From the NCBI GenBank assembly GCA_007692755.1, contig REBL01000164.1, positions 1 to 64,000 of the forward strand: a stretch of DNA of 64,000 nucleotides, written 5' to 3'. Shown one piece after another: positions 54,660 through 64,000 of this stretch. How positions within the stretch are numbered: the first letter of the stretch is position 1; the number at the start of each line of letters is the position of its first letter. Position numbers and translations under genes: made by a program. The notes under the pieces are model-generated. The model was given only the letters and a program-made list of their open reading frames with translations, searched no databases and was not told where the DNA came from. The DNA comes from Nodularia sp. (in: cyanobacteria). GTDB taxonomy: Bacteria > Cyanobacteriota > Cyanobacteriia > Cyanobacteriales > Nostocaceae.

Positions 54660-56345
54660 TTAATATGTCCGGTCATAACGGTCAAGGCGTGATAGCAAGC
54701 GAATCAGGATGACTGAAATTGCTGCGGCAATTAAACCAGCTAGCACGGCCAGCCATATATAACGATTAACCAATAAAATTGTAGCTGAAAGAGTAAATCC
54801 ACTGATTATTAAAGCGTAAGTTGTGCCTAGTTGGATATTGCTCTGCCTGCGTAGTAGGCGCTCCGTTTCTATTGAACGGACACGCACACGCATATCACCG
54901 CGTTCTAATTTTTCTAGTGTATCCTCTAATCTCCGGGGCAGCCCGAATGCCGTGGTACTAACTTGAACTGCTTGGCGACTTAACTCATTGATAAAGCTAT
55001 TATTATCAGAACCATTCATATTTGTTATTAGTTGCATTGCATATGGTTGGGCAACTTCCATAAAGTTAAATTCTGGATCTAAGCCTTTACCTACCCCTTC
55101 TAGAGTAGAAAAAGCTCGCATCACAAAAGTGAAGGTTGCCGGAAATCTAAATGGCTGATTATAAGCTAATTCATACAAATCGTCACTGATTGCGGCCACA
55201 GACTGATTTTCAAAGGGCTGATCCATGAAATTGTCTAGCATATACTGGACAGAACGCCGCACAGGCCCCATATCATCTGTAGGTGCGATCGCCCCTAAAT
55301 CGATCAGAGATTGGACAACGCGATCGCCATCTTTTTGAGCGATCCCAAACAGCGTTTGCATCAGTCCTTCACGCACATTAGACTGAATCTGCCCCATCAT
55401 GCCGAAGTCGTAGAAAATTAAATCACCATTGGGACTAACAGCAATATTACCTGGGTGAGGGTCGGCATGGAAAAAGCCGTTATTTAGTAACTGCAACAAA
55501 TAAGCTTGAGCGCCTTGACGTGCTAACACCTTACGATCTAAACCCGCGGCTTCTAAAGCTTCATATTGGCTAATTTTAATTCCGGGGAGATATTCTAAAG
55601 TTAATATTTTGGGTGAAGCATAACGCCAATAAACTCTAGGGACTTTTACCCATTCATAGCCCCGAAAATTCCGACGAAAAGTATCAGCATTCCGACCTTC
55701 ATTGAGATAATCAATTTCTTCCCAAAGAATGCGGCAACACTCGTCGTAAATCCCTAGCCAATCTCTCCCCCGACCCCATTTTGGATGGTTTTGAAAGTAG
55801 CGGGTGATACCCTTGAGAATCTGTAAATCGATTTCAAAGAGCTGCTTTAGTCCAGGGCGCTGTACTTTCACCACAACTGATTCCCCGGTGTGCAGTACAG
55901 CTTTGTGTACTTGCCCTAAACTAGCAGCCGCCAGGGGAATAGGTTCAAAATTATGGAATAACTCCGGAATTTTCTTACCTAGTTCCTCCTCAATACTGGC
56001 TTCTACTTGCTCATAGCTAAAAGCAGGTACTTTGTCCTGTAACTTTGCCAATTCTTCGACATATTCACCGGGAAATATATCAGCACGGGTAGAAAATAAC
56101 TGCCCGACTTTAATAAAAGTTGGCCCTAAGTCCAACAGTGTATTACGAATCCACACCGCTTGGGCTTTGCGCCTAGCAACTTGCTTGGCTTCAGTCACAC
56201 CGCCAGCATAACTCCAAGATTTGTTGTAGCGCCAAAGCTTGAACATTAAGGTCAAGACAAAAGACCAAATATCCACAAAGCGCCGTCTGCTAGAGTAGTT
56301 TTCCCGATTCCAACGGTATGCCTGATCTGAATAACCTGTTTCCAT
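54660..56345 (-). CDS. ABC1/UbiB-family atypical kinase
   Basis: A 561-aa protein of the ABC1K family found in cyanobacteria and plastids, connected to prenylquinone metabolism and photoprotection. Signature blocks are LGPTFIKVGQLFSTRADIFPGEYVEELAKLQD (KxGQ motif), PLAAASLGQVHKAVL (Ala-rich loop), VVKVQRPG, NGFFHADPHPGNI and LIFYDFGMMGQI. Two C-terminal hydrophobic helices (about 505-550) anchor it to the membrane. It is upstream of the PP2C gene with a 15-base gap; the small DUF6825-like gene precedes it. Confidence 0.93.
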   Translation of the reverse strand: METGYSDQAYRWNRENYSSRRRFVDIWSFVLTLMFKLWRYNKSWSYAGGVTEAKQVARRKAQAVWIRNTLLDLGPTFIKVGQLFSTRADIFPGEYVEELAKLQDKVPAFSYEQVEASIEEELGKKIPELFHNFEPIPLAAASLGQVHKAVLHTGESVVVKVQRPGLKQLFEIDLQILKGITRYFQNHPKWGRGRDWLGIYDECCRILWEEIDYLNEGRNADTFRRNFRGYEWVKVPRVYWRYASPKILTLEYLPGIKISQYEALEAAGLDRKVLARQGAQAYLLQLLNNGFFHADPHPGNIAVSPNGDLIFYDFGMMGQIQSNVREGLMQTLFGIAQKDGDRVVQSLIDLGAIAPTDDMGPVRRSVQYMLDNFMDQPFENQSVAAISDDLYELAYNQPFRFPATFTFVMRAFSTLEGVGKGLDPEFNFMEVAQPYAMQLITNMNGSDNNSFINELSRQAVQVSTTAFGLPRRLEDTLEKLERGDMRVRVRSIETERLLRRQSNIQLGTTYALIISGFTLSATILLVNRYIWLAVLAGLIAAAISVILIRLLSRLDRYDRTY

Positions 56346-56460
56346 ATTTTTTGTTTACCGTTGGTTGTTAACCAAATGACTGAGATGAAAATAAACTCTG
56401 ATTTTTGAACTATTTACGAGCCAGTGTCATGTAATCATGACTAATAACTAATGACTCAAT

Positions 56461-56787
56461 CTATACAGAACTGCTGCGATAACGTTGCAATTCATTTCGC
56501 AACAGGGCGATTTCGGCTCTGAGTTCATCGATTGTTGCTTGTAAGTCCACAGAATCAGAACCAGAGTATCCACCGCCGGAGGTACTTTGGCCAGCATTAG
56601 CCGCCTCTGCTGCCCGATTTGCCCGTTCTACGACTTCATCTGTGAACTGGCGCATTTGCTCTCTAGCTTCGGCATCAAATTTGCCCAAATCGCTCAAAGC
56701 ATCGGTTACAGCGACTTCTAGACGCTCATTAATTACTTCTGCTACTGCTCTGCCTACGAAAAAGGCTTGTACAAGGGGGTTACTCAT
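56461..56787 (-). CDS. DUF6825-like small protein
   Basis: A 108-aa protein with MSNPLVQAFFVGRAVAEVINERLEVAVTDALSDLGKFDAEAREQMRQF (amphipathic helix region), a Gly/Ser linker (about 67-78), and a C-terminal coiled coil (DLQATIDELRAEIALLRNELQRYR). A protein of this pattern is conserved in cyanobacteria and plastids; I recall it as DUF6825, with no defined role. Same strand as the ABC1 kinase and PP2C genes downstream, separated by 115 bases. Confidence 0.75.
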   Translation of the reverse strand: MSNPLVQAFFVGRAVAEVINERLEVAVTDALSDLGKFDAEAREQMRQFTDEVVERANRAAEAANAGQSTSGGGYSGSDSVDLQATIDELRAEIALLRNELQRYRSSSV

Positions 56788-57416
56788 AAATTTTTGTTAC
56801 GTTGCTCCGCAAGAGAATTATAACTTGCCTGCCTGCTTTGCGGCTTCTGCTGGAGAGCTAAAAATTTGGCTCTGAAGAAACACAGGGAATGGGGAATGGG
56901 GAATGGGCAGTTAGTTATATGTGTTTTTTGAATACTAGAGGCAGGGGCTATGCATTACTATATGTTGAATATTATACTAAAGTTTATCTGCATAGACTTT
57001 GGTTTCGCTGGTGATTATGTGCAGACAAAAATGCCTCTAACTCAGAGTAACAGCTTAGTACTGCCGTGAAGTAAAAAGAGAGCCTACGGGATGCTAGGGC
57101 TTTACAAAAACATATTTAATCAGCTTTTTATTGGTTTCAAATGGTTGTGCTATTTAGAGGCGAATAGTAATAGGGATTCTGGAAACTTAACAGGCGATCG
57201 CTTACTTTTCTATTTTCTCAGTTTTTATTTTTATTTCTAAACATATAAATAACTATTATTTAAACATTGATTAAACTGAATTAGTTTTGGTATCATACAA
57301 GGCAAGGTGATAATCAACTCAAGCAGCTAAAACTAACTTATGTAAATCAAGCCAATTAAAAATAATCTGTGTTTTGTATTTCGTCTAGCTGCCTGTAAAA
57401 TATTGCATAAAACTGA
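56788..57416. other. Intergenic region before the putative peptidase
   Basis: About 630 AT-rich bases between the divergent DUF6825-like and HEXXH-protein genes. It contains a GGGAATG heptamer array (56885-56905) and a GC-rich patch near 57080. No RNA gene or ORF can be supported. Confidence 0.4.
56885..56905. repeat. STRR array GGGAATG, three units
   Basis: Three exact GGGAATG heptamers upstream of the DUF6825-like gene. Confidence 0.75.
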
Positions 57417-57417
57417 A

Positions 57418-57446
57418 TTGACTTCATTGATATCTGGCTGTATATA
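57418..57446 (+). promoter_or_regulatory. Sigma70-type promoter of the putative peptidase gene
   Basis: TTGACT (57418-57423), a 17-base spacer and TATATA (57441-57446), lying 34 bases before ATG 57481. The best-formed promoter I found in the window. Confidence 0.55.
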
Positions 57447-57480
57447 CTTGATTTAGTAGTTTAAATAATTGTTGAAAAAT

Positions 57481-58287
57481 ATGTTCTTTAATATTTTTAA
57501 TAAAAAACCACTACTTAATCCAGCAACAACAGAATGGCTATTTGAAACTTTTGCATGGGCAATTGAGAACTTTGGCACTTATACATTTTATCAAGATACC
57601 ATTTTGGTAACGCCAACTCATAAACATTTTCCACTTAAAATTGAGCAACTGCATGAATATGAGATTGCACTAAAAACCTTGGAAATGGTGAAGAAATATG
57701 CCATGATTCAAAACTGGCCATGCGAACTAGTGGTACAAGAACCTGATGTTGAACTTCAGCTAGCAGAAACTTTGATAATTGAGAGTCCTACAGCAGGAAC
57801 TGCGGGAACTTTTTCTCACAGTGAGGGTAAATATGTAATTACGTATAATCCCAAAATTCTGAAAAATTCTGAAAATATGGTAGCCACTTTTGCTCATGAA
57901 CTAGCTCATTATCTCAGCTATAATTCTCCACTCCCACCACTAGGGAGAGAATATCTCGAACATGCAACTGATTTATTAGCGGTATATATGGGCTTTGGAG
58001 TATTTCTAGCTAATACTGCTTTTTCATTCCAACAATATAATAATGTTTATTCTCAAGGTTGGACTGTCTGCAATCAAGGTTATTTGTCACAGTATGAATT
58101 GACATACGCTTTGGCTATATTTTGTACTTTAAAGGATATTTCTAATCCAGAGGTAGAAAAGCATCTGAAAAAATCTCTATGTTCTTTTTATAAAAAAGCA
58201 GTTAAAGAAATTTCAGATAAATCTGACATCGATAGACTGAAATCAATAAACAAAGGCATGAAAGATGTCAGGCTTTTAAGTCATTAA
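57481..58287 (+). CDS. Putative zinc metallopeptidase, uncharacterised
   Basis: A 268-aa soluble protein of no family I can name. The zinc motif HELAH begins at H139 (ATFAHELAHYLS). Candidate third ligands are E160, H161 and D164 in EYLEHATDLLAVYMGFG, spaced as in gluzincin-type peptidases. The C-terminal third is helical and Lys-rich. No signal peptide is seen, so it is probably intracellular. Base composition is AT-richer than neighbouring genes. ATG 57481 is preferred to TTG 57469. A Ser/Thr kinase follows 213 bases later on the same strand. Confidence 0.65.
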   Translation: MFFNIFNKKPLLNPATTEWLFETFAWAIENFGTYTFYQDTILVTPTHKHFPLKIEQLHEYEIALKTLEMVKKYAMIQNWPCELVVQEPDVELQLAETLIIESPTAGTAGTFSHSEGKYVITYNPKILKNSENMVATFAHELAHYLSYNSPLPPLGREYLEHATDLLAVYMGFGVFLANTAFSFQQYNNVYSQGWTVCNQGYLSQYELTYALAIFCTLKDISNPEVEKHLKKSLCSFYKKAVKEISDKSDIDRLKSINKGMKDVRLLSH

Positions 58288-58500
58288 CTCAGATATGGCA
58301 ATATTCTCAACAACACCTGATCAATCTATTACTTCAAGCAATAATTAAGAATTTCAGATTTATTTCTTCTCAAGAAGCCCGGTTTTTGTCCCAGGTGCAA
58401 ATTGTTAAAAAACATCAAGTAATTAAACTTTTTGGACTAATTTCAATGTATTTACGTTTTGTATAAATTTAGGGGAAACCTTACTGATTGCCTTTGAATT

Positions 58501-60282
58501 ATGAATTATCCATACCCAGATTTCAATGAACACGGCTATCAAGTGGTGCGAGAATTAGGACGCAATCGCGAAGGAGGAAGAATTACTTGGCTTGCATCAA
58601 ATGTTGGTAGAAGTGAACAGGTGGTATTAAAGCAGTTTTGTTTTGCTCAAGCCGCATCCAGTTGGTCTGGTTTTCAGACTCATCAACGGGAAATTGATAT
58701 CCTCAAAGGATTGAAGCATCCTGGTATTCCCAGTTACCTGAATTCCTTTGCGACATCTGATGGCTTTTGTCTGGTTCAAGAATATATCGACGCTCCATCT
58801 TTAGCACAAACGCGTAGCTTTGCACCAGAAGAAATTAAACAAATTGCTGTCAACGCCCTAGAAATTTTGGGATATTTGCAAAATCGCAATCCTTCCGTAA
58901 TTCATCGAGATATCAAACCGGAGAATATCTTGGTAGATGAAACACTCAATGTTTATTTAATTGACTTTGGTTTTGCTCGCATTGGGAGCCAGGAAGTTGC
59001 GGGGAGTAGTGTATTCAAAGGTACTCCGGGTTTTCTGCCACCAGAACAAATGTTTGAACCGACAAAGGCAACAGACCTATATGCTTTGGGTACAACTTTG
59101 ATTTGCTTGTTAACAGGAATTAAATCAATAAATATACGGCAATTGCAAGACCAAGATGATCCTTATTTAATTAAGTTTCGTCATCGTCTACCCCAGTTGA
59201 GTCTGCGGTTTCTAGGTTGGTTGGAAAACATGGTACAACCCCTACAAAAAAACCGCTTTCCTAATGCAAAAGTAGCTTTAGAAGCACTCAAACCACTTGA
59301 TGTTATCCGTGTGGCGGGAGTTGATTTTAGTGAAACAGTGCTGGAGTTCAAAGCCAAAAGCTTAGGAGAACAGTTAACCCAAAGTATCACAATTAAAAAC
59401 CCTATTTCAGATACTGTATTGACAGGGAGATGGGAAGTTGCACCCCATCCTCATGATCCACCGCATACACCAGATTTCCATGCTTGGATTTCAGTGAAAC
59501 CTGCTAAGTTTAAGGGTAATAATACTCAATGTCAGATTCAAGTGGACACGAGTAAATTGATGGCAGATAAGCAATACAAGCGTCAACTAATACTCCACTG
59601 TAATGCTTATCCAGAGACACACACTTTAACTGTGAAGGTGCAGACAGCTTCAATACCAATTCAAAAGCAAGAATTACCCTATGCTTGGCTTGCTGGAGTG
59701 TTATTAATTGGTGTGATAGCACCCATATTCTTAACATCATTGATGGCTGTTGCTGGTTTATTTTTAACTGTAGCTATAACTGGTTTATCTTTAGCTATGA
59801 TTTTGTTGATAGCTACCTTTGATGTATCGACAGTAATGAATGCTGTGGGTAAAGGATTGATGGGAGCATTTATTGGACTTATTGTGGGTTTTGGGATTGG
59901 TAGTTTTATTTTTATAATATTAGCAACATTATTTGATTTGTATTATAGATCTTTCAAGGAAATACTTAGAATTGGAATAATAAGTGGGGCTATTGTGGGT
60001 TTTGGTATTGGTGGTATTAGTGTTTTACATTTTCAGTATAATTATAATGTGAGTCTGCTGAGAAAATGGCATTTGTCTAGTGTCATCTTGTATTTACTCA
60101 CAGCAGGATTTGGAACCAGCTTAGGAATGACTTTTATAGTTGGAATTATCAATCCCTACATCCCATTTGCACTAACAGTAACAGGATTGCCATTGATAAG
60201 TATTGGAGTTTATTCACCTTTAAAACGACACAGATTAATTGCTAAATATCGTCAGTCTGAAAATTCTTTAATCAAGCCGTAA
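58501..60282 (+). CDS. Membrane-anchored serine/threonine protein kinase
   Basis: A 593-aa protein. The kinase domain (about 10-265) has VVLKQF, HRDIKPENILVD, LIDFGFAR and FLPPEQMFEP; the glycine loop is loose (ELGRNREGGRITWLA). A beta-sandwich segment of about 110 residues (270-385; VDFSETVLEFKAKSLGEQLTQSI) follows. Six or so Gly/Ile-rich hydrophobic helices (about 395-575) form a polytopic membrane domain, and a short basic tail ends it. The kinase should face the cytoplasm. The fusion of kinase and multi-helix domain suggests membrane-state sensing; this is inference. Confidence 0.88.
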   Translation: MNYPYPDFNEHGYQVVRELGRNREGGRITWLASNVGRSEQVVLKQFCFAQAASSWSGFQTHQREIDILKGLKHPGIPSYLNSFATSDGFCLVQEYIDAPSLAQTRSFAPEEIKQIAVNALEILGYLQNRNPSVIHRDIKPENILVDETLNVYLIDFGFARIGSQEVAGSSVFKGTPGFLPPEQMFEPTKATDLYALGTTLICLLTGIKSINIRQLQDQDDPYLIKFRHRLPQLSLRFLGWLENMVQPLQKNRFPNAKVALEALKPLDVIRVAGVDFSETVLEFKAKSLGEQLTQSITIKNPISDTVLTGRWEVAPHPHDPPHTPDFHAWISVKPAKFKGNNTQCQIQVDTSKLMADKQYKRQLILHCNAYPETHTLTVKVQTASIPIQKQELPYAWLAGVLLIGVIAPIFLTSLMAVAGLFLTVAITGLSLAMILLIATFDVSTVMNAVGKGLMGAFIGLIVGFGIGSFIFIILATLFDLYYRSFKEILRIGIISGAIVGFGIGGISVLHFQYNYNVSLLRKWHLSSVILYLLTAGFGTSLGMTFIVGIINPYIPFALTVTGLPLISIGVYSPLKRHRLIAKYRQSENSLIKP

Positions 60283-60451
60283 AAGAGTTATTTTAGATAA
60301 ACAAATTGCTGACATAGTTTAAAATTTCCCTGGCTAGCCCACAATGCGATTATCTACGGTAGGCTACGCGTTCACGCCATGTATTAGAGGCGATCGCACA
60401 CCATAAAACTGCTAAAATAAATCCATAACTACTTGATGCCGTATTTATTCT

Positions 60452-61132
60452 ATGACCATTGCTCAAGAATTAGCTCCCCAAGCAGGCATTGACCAAGATG
60501 TTATCTTTCCCCCTGGTGATTTATATAGTGATGAACCCCCCTTGGAAACAGAACTGCATCTACGGCAAATAATTCTACTTTTTAAATGTCTGGAATGGCT
60601 GTGGCGAGACAGAGATGATTTTTATGCAGCGGGAAACCTGACTATCTACTACAGTCCACACCAACGCAAATCACAAGACTTTCGCGGGCCAGATTTTTTT
60701 GTGGTGCTGGGAACGGAACGCAAAACCCGAAAAAGTTGGGTAGTTTGGGAAGAAGATGGCAAATATCCCCATGTGATTGTGGAAATTCTGTCTAATTCTA
60801 CAGCACAGACTGATAAAGAATTAAAGAAACAAATTTATCAAGATACTTTTCGCACCCATGATTATTTTTGGTTTGACCCCTACACATTAGAGTTTGCGGG
60901 ATTTCATTTAGTAGATGGAGAATATCAATTTCTAGAACCAAATGAAAAAGGACATTTGTGGAGTCATCAGTTAGGTTTATATTTGGGAGTTTATGAAGGT
61001 TTAGTGAGATTTTTTACAGAAGTTGGGGAATTAGTGCCGACTCCTGAAGAAACAGCAGAAAAAGCCGAACAAAAAGCTGAACGTTTGGCAGCAAAACTGC
61101 GAGAATTAAATATTGATCCTGATACAATTTAA
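60452..61132 (+). CDS. Uma2/DUF820 family protein
   Basis: A 226-aa PD-(D/E)XK-like protein of the family hugely expanded in cyanobacteria. Core motifs are GPDFFVVLGTER and HVIVEILSNSTAQTDKELKKQIYQD, with the acidic and polar residues of the nuclease-like fold. The C-terminus (EETAEKAEQKAERLAAKLRELN) is a short coiled coil common in these proteins. Actual nuclease activity is unproven. A heptamer array starts at its stop codon. Confidence 0.88.
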   Translation: MTIAQELAPQAGIDQDVIFPPGDLYSDEPPLETELHLRQIILLFKCLEWLWRDRDDFYAAGNLTIYYSPHQRKSQDFRGPDFFVVLGTERKTRKSWVVWEEDGKYPHVIVEILSNSTAQTDKELKKQIYQDTFRTHDYFWFDPYTLEFAGFHLVDGEYQFLEPNEKGHLWSHQLGLYLGVYEGLVRFFTEVGELVPTPEETAEKAEQKAERLAAKLRELNIDPDTI

Positions 61133-61163
61133 TTCGTAATTCGTAATTCGTAATTCGTAATTT
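61131..61163. repeat. STRR array GTAATTC, four units, at a stop codon
   Basis: AATTC followed by four GTAATT(C/T) heptamers. The array begins at the stop codon of the first Uma2 gene. Same family as at 1217 and 13465. Confidence 0.88.
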
Positions 61164-61345
61164 AAGAGCGTAGAAACCCCCAACATAATCTTTGATTTAG
61201 TTGTTATCACTGACTGGAATTATCAACTATAGTGATTGCCATTCAAGTTAGGTACAAGCAGTAATAATTAAACGCAGATGGACGCTGATAAACGCAGATA
61301 ATTTTGTACTTTATTAGATTGGGATGATGAAAGCTAATCTTATTC

Positions 61346-61921
61346 TCATTCAAAAATTATCCCTTCATAAATATCACTGAGAGAAATTTGAAAATCTATT
61401 GTTTGTAGTGATAATACTGCATCTTGGGTTTCATACTCTGTTAATACCCATTGACCATTATTATTTTTATGAAACTGCTCCACAAAATATTCATATTGGT
61501 CAATCATAATATATTCTTGAAATGTGGGCAGAGAACGATAATATCTAAATTTACTGGTTTTATCGTAAGTTTCCGTAGATTTAGATAATACTTCGGCAAT
61601 TATTAAAGGGTTAGTTACAGTCGTAGTCCCAGTTCCTTCATATATTGGTTCTCCTGGAATAATCATTACATCAGGATATGTGTAAATGCGATAACGGGGT
61701 ATCCACAACTTGACATCACCCATGTAAATTTTGTAATTTTTACCCCGCATTCTGAATTTGAAATTAGCATAAAAATTACCTGCTATTTCGTTGTGATTGG
61801 TAGTTCCACCAGCCATAGGGACAATTTCTCCATCTAGATATTCATTTTTATATTCTGATGTCTCTTCTAGTTGTAAATATTCTTCTGGGGTGTACTGGCG
61901 TTTTTGTGTTGAGATTTGCAT
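61346..61921 (-). CDS. Uma2/DUF820 family protein
   Basis: A 191-aa protein, the second Uma2 gene, convergent with the first. Motifs are YTPEEYLQLEETSEYKNEYLDGEIVPMAGGT, YPDVMIIPGEP, and NPLIIAEVLSKSTETYDKTSKFRYYRSLPTFQEYIMID. These are clearer and closer to the family consensus than in the neighbouring copy, so the two are diverged, not a recent tandem duplication. It starts 26 bases after the CCA-enzyme stop codon. Function is unknown. Confidence 0.9.
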   Translation of the reverse strand: MQISTQKRQYTPEEYLQLEETSEYKNEYLDGEIVPMAGGTTNHNEIAGNFYANFKFRMRGKNYKIYMGDVKLWIPRYRIYTYPDVMIIPGEPIYEGTGTTTVTNPLIIAEVLSKSTETYDKTSKFRYYRSLPTFQEYIMIDQYEYFVEQFHKNNNGQWVLTEYETQDAVLSLQTIDFQISLSDIYEGIIFE

Positions 61922-61946
61922 AAAACTTACCTCTGTGTAGGATAAT

Positions 61947-64000
61947 CTATTGAGGATAATGCTGGGCTAAAAACTCTTCAGCTTCTGTTCTATTTTTAAT
62001 CACTCCATCTAAAGTAGCAGTGAGTAAATCATCTAACATTTGGCGAAATTTCGGATTTGGTTTGTAGCCTAATTTTTTTAAATCATTGCCATTAATTATT
62101 GGCTGCACATTTGTCAAAACTGTTAAATAATGCCATATCTGCTTTCTGAGGATGCGCGGACTAGACAAAGCAATTAAAATCAGCATGGGTAAATCATACT
62201 GTCGTAGTAACTGCACTATTTCACTGGGACGCTGACAAGTTGGTAATAATTCCCTCACCTGGGTTTGGACTGTAGCTAAATTTTCTAAACGTTTAATCGC
62301 ATCCTCTGGTAAATGCAGATTTTTTGCTACTTTCTCCCGATACTGCGATTCTAAATGAGCAATTAACGCTTCTAAACGCATTTCCCAGTGGGTGAGGGTT
62401 TGTTGGGAGTCAAATCTTCGTAAACAGCGTTCTAATAATCGCAATTGCTGCAAAAGTGACTCATCTAGCTTCAGGGTAGGATGAATACACTGCAACGCCC
62501 CTAATTTATTCAGTAGTTGTAACGCTGATTTCCAATAGGGGGCTTGGAGGATGTATTTTAATTCGGCTTTGAGTCGAGTTTGTAAGGCTGGGGTTTTAAT
62601 ATTTGTTTGGGCGGTGCGATCGTAAACGCCGCTATTGATGGCATAGTGGATAAACTCTTCGGTTTGCGATTCTAACTCAAATCCAAAGCGCACAGCGAAC
62701 CGCACACCACGATAAATTCGGGTAGGGTCTTCAATAAAACTGTTGGGGTGTAAAACTCGAATTTGCTTGGCTTGTAAATCTATTAAACCTCCGAAGAAAT
62801 CGAGTAATTCCCCAGGACGAGGGGAAGTAAGGCGCAAGGCGAGGGCGTTAATGCTAAAGTCACGGCGATACAAGTCTTGACGAATAGAACTAGCTTCAAC
62901 TTCCGGGTTTGCGGCTGGATAAGGATAAAATTCTGTTCTAGCGGTCGCAATATCCATCCATAAAGAATCTAATTCTGGGTCTTTGTGCCACAATAAAGCC
63001 GCAGTTTGAAAAGCCCCATGAATTTCTAACCGCGCCCCTGGATAAATTTCTTGCAGTGCTTTTGCTAGTTCTACACCAGCACCAACGTCTGCGGCTTGGT
63101 GAAAGCCATCAACTACAAGGTCTATATCTGTAATCATTAATGAACCTGCGGCTGATTCAGCTAACAGCAAATCTCGCACCGCACCACCGACCAAATAAAG
63201 ATGCCAACCTCGTTTTTCTGCTGCTTGAGATGCTACGGTGAGTAATTGCCATAGTTGCGGCGCTAGGCGATTTTGTAACTCTGTATTCAGGGTAATTTTA
63301 ACTTTTTGCTCTCCATCTTCCCATCTTCCCATATCTTCATCGGCTTGATGTAATTGCCGTAAGACATCGGTACGGGTGACAATTCCCACTAATTGTTCGT
63401 TTTCTAATACTGGTAAGCGTCCAATATCATAAGTTACCATCAGTGATTCAATTTGTGGCAGGATGGTATCTGATGTAATTGTTTTGACTTTAGTAGCCAT
63501 GTAGCCTTTGACTGGCGCATGACTAAATCCGTGGTGTAAGGCAATATCTATATCCCGTCGCGAAATAATTCCTACCAGTTTTCCTTGGGTATCAAGTACA
63601 GATAAACCAGAATGTCCATAGCGTAATAAAATGCTTTGTGCTTGGGAAATTGTGGTTTCGGGGCGAATAGTGCGGACTGGGGAAGACATTAAGTCTCTGG
63701 CTGTGGGAGGATGAGGAATTGAGCTTTTGATGCCTTCTAGGAGTTGTTGTAGTGTTTCCTGTGTATTTACTTGGCGTGAACTTAAGGATGCGGCTTGAGA
63801 ATTTCCACCACCACCGAATATTTGAAATAGGATATTCAGATTTACACCGGGAATTTGGCTTCTCCCAATGATTGTTAACCGCGATTCATTTTCTTTGTGG
63901 TTATATTCGTTTGCCAGTAGTAAAGCATCAATTTCAGTTAATTCCAGCAATTGGGAAGCTAAACTTGATAACCCTGGCACAAATTCATCTGTTTTTAGAG
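61947..64000 (-). CDS. CCA-adding tRNA nucleotidyltransferase with CBS and DHHA1 parts, 5' end beyond the window
   Basis: The frame is open to the window edge, so the N-terminus is missing; about 680 residues are visible. From the edge: a DHHA1-like tail ([19 protein letters not shown]...[10 protein letters not shown]), a CBS pair (about 95-215 of the visible part), and a poly(A) polymerase/CCA head ([32 protein letters not shown]) with C-terminal RNA-binding helices. Full-length relatives are near 900 aa and begin with a DHH phosphoesterase domain, expected outside the window. The usual GGGGH reads GGGGN. Confidence 0.92.
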   Translation of the reverse strand, partial: LKTDEFVPGLSSLASQLLELTEIDALLLANEYNHKENESRLTIIGRSQIPGVNLNILFQIFGGGGNSQAASLSSRQVNTQETLQQLLEGIKSSIPHPPTARDLMSSPVRTIRPETTISQAQSILLRYGHSGLSVLDTQGKLVGIISRRDIDIALHHGFSHAPVKGYMATKVKTITSDTILPQIESLMVTYDIGRLPVLENEQLVGIVTRTDVLRQLHQADEDMGRWEDGEQKVKITLNTELQNRLAPQLWQLLTVASQAAEKRGWHLYLVGGAVRDLLLAESAAGSLMITDIDLVVDGFHQAADVGAGVELAKALQEIYPGARLEIHGAFQTAALLWHKDPELDSLWMDIATARTEFYPYPAANPEVEASSIRQDLYRRDFSINALALRLTSPRPGELLDFFGGLIDLQAKQIRVLHPNSFIEDPTRIYRGVRFAVRFGFELESQTEEFIHYAINSGVYDRTAQTNIKTPALQTRLKAELKYILQAPYWKSALQLLNKLGALQCIHPTLKLDESLLQQLRLLERCLRRFDSQQTLTHWEMRLEALIAHLESQYREKVAKNLHLPEDAIKRLENLATVQTQVRELLPTCQRPSEIVQLLRQYDLPMLILIALSSPRILRKQIWHYLTVLTNVQPIINGNDLKKLGYKPNPKFRQMLDDLLTATLDGVIKNRTEAEEFLAQHYPQ

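Noticed and set aside
1010-64000. CRISPR array or defence island
   Set aside because: All tandem repeats here are heptamers without spacers, and no cas, restriction or toxin-antitoxin genes are recognisable.

Overview
The window is chromosomal DNA of a filamentous, probably heterocyst-forming cyanobacterium (order Nostocales). Four things point there. The octamer GCGATCGC (HIP1) recurs throughout. Heptamer tandem repeats (STRRs) sit at many gene borders. The photosynthesis genes are cyanobacterial (petB, petD, ctpA, nblA, nblR, cpcS-like, ycf20). There is a split-intein dnaE-N gene, and a kaiABC cluster whose KaiA is the short, C-terminal-domain-only form known from Anabaena and Nostoc. A TolC gene directly follows kaiC, the arrangement remembered for Anabaena hgdD. 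No rRNA, tRNA, CRISPR array, prophage or intact transposase gene was found.

Layout. 0-9.4 kb: NAD kinase, NblR-type response regulator, DUF2237 protein, Rieske oxygenase, MsrA, FAD/Rieske oxidoreductase and a GH31 glucosidase, with three foldback or hairpin elements between genes. 9.6-18.6 kb: large PAS/GAF hybrid histidine kinase, the N-terminal half of DNA polymerase III alpha ending in a split-intein fragment, a small zinc-ribbon membrane protein, a glycosyltransferase and an anti-sigma-like ATPase. 18.9-26 kb: petB-petD divergent from ctpA, an MBL-fold protein, a site-2 protease, a phycobilin lyase and a HEAT-repeat NblB/CpcE-like protein. 26-35.3 kb: hgdD-like TolC and kaiCBA on the minus strand, then a divergent hybrid kinase with degenerate receivers. 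35.3-45 kb: membrane glycosyltransferase, lipoprotein, ycf20-glycerate kinase pair, and a diguanylate cyclase with a CHASE/PAS/GAF/HPt hybrid kinase. 45-50.6 kb: HAD-HerA fusion, SelO, AnmK and a conserved hypothetical. 50.7-60.3 kb: two Ser/Thr kinases, nblA, PP2C phosphatase, ABC1/UbiB kinase, a DUF6825-like protein and a putative zinc peptidase. 60.4-64 kb: two Uma2 proteins and a CCA-adding enzyme cut by the window end.

Themes. Phycobilisome turnover is represented by nblR, an nblB-like gene, nblA and a bilin lyase. Thylakoid electron transfer and D1 maturation meet in petBD/ctpA. Timing and signalling genes are dense: kaiABC, three hybrid kinases, a c-di-GMP synthase, two Hanks kinases and PP2C. 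The non-coding fraction is rich in STRR arrays, and several of them reach into reading frames: they supply a start codon, a stop codon with the last residues, or an internal insertion. No clearly new defence or mobile system is visible. The most unusual items are the HAD-HerA fusion, the pseudo-receiver kinase beside kai, the repeat/ORF overlaps, the foldback elements and the uncharacterised HEXXH protein.
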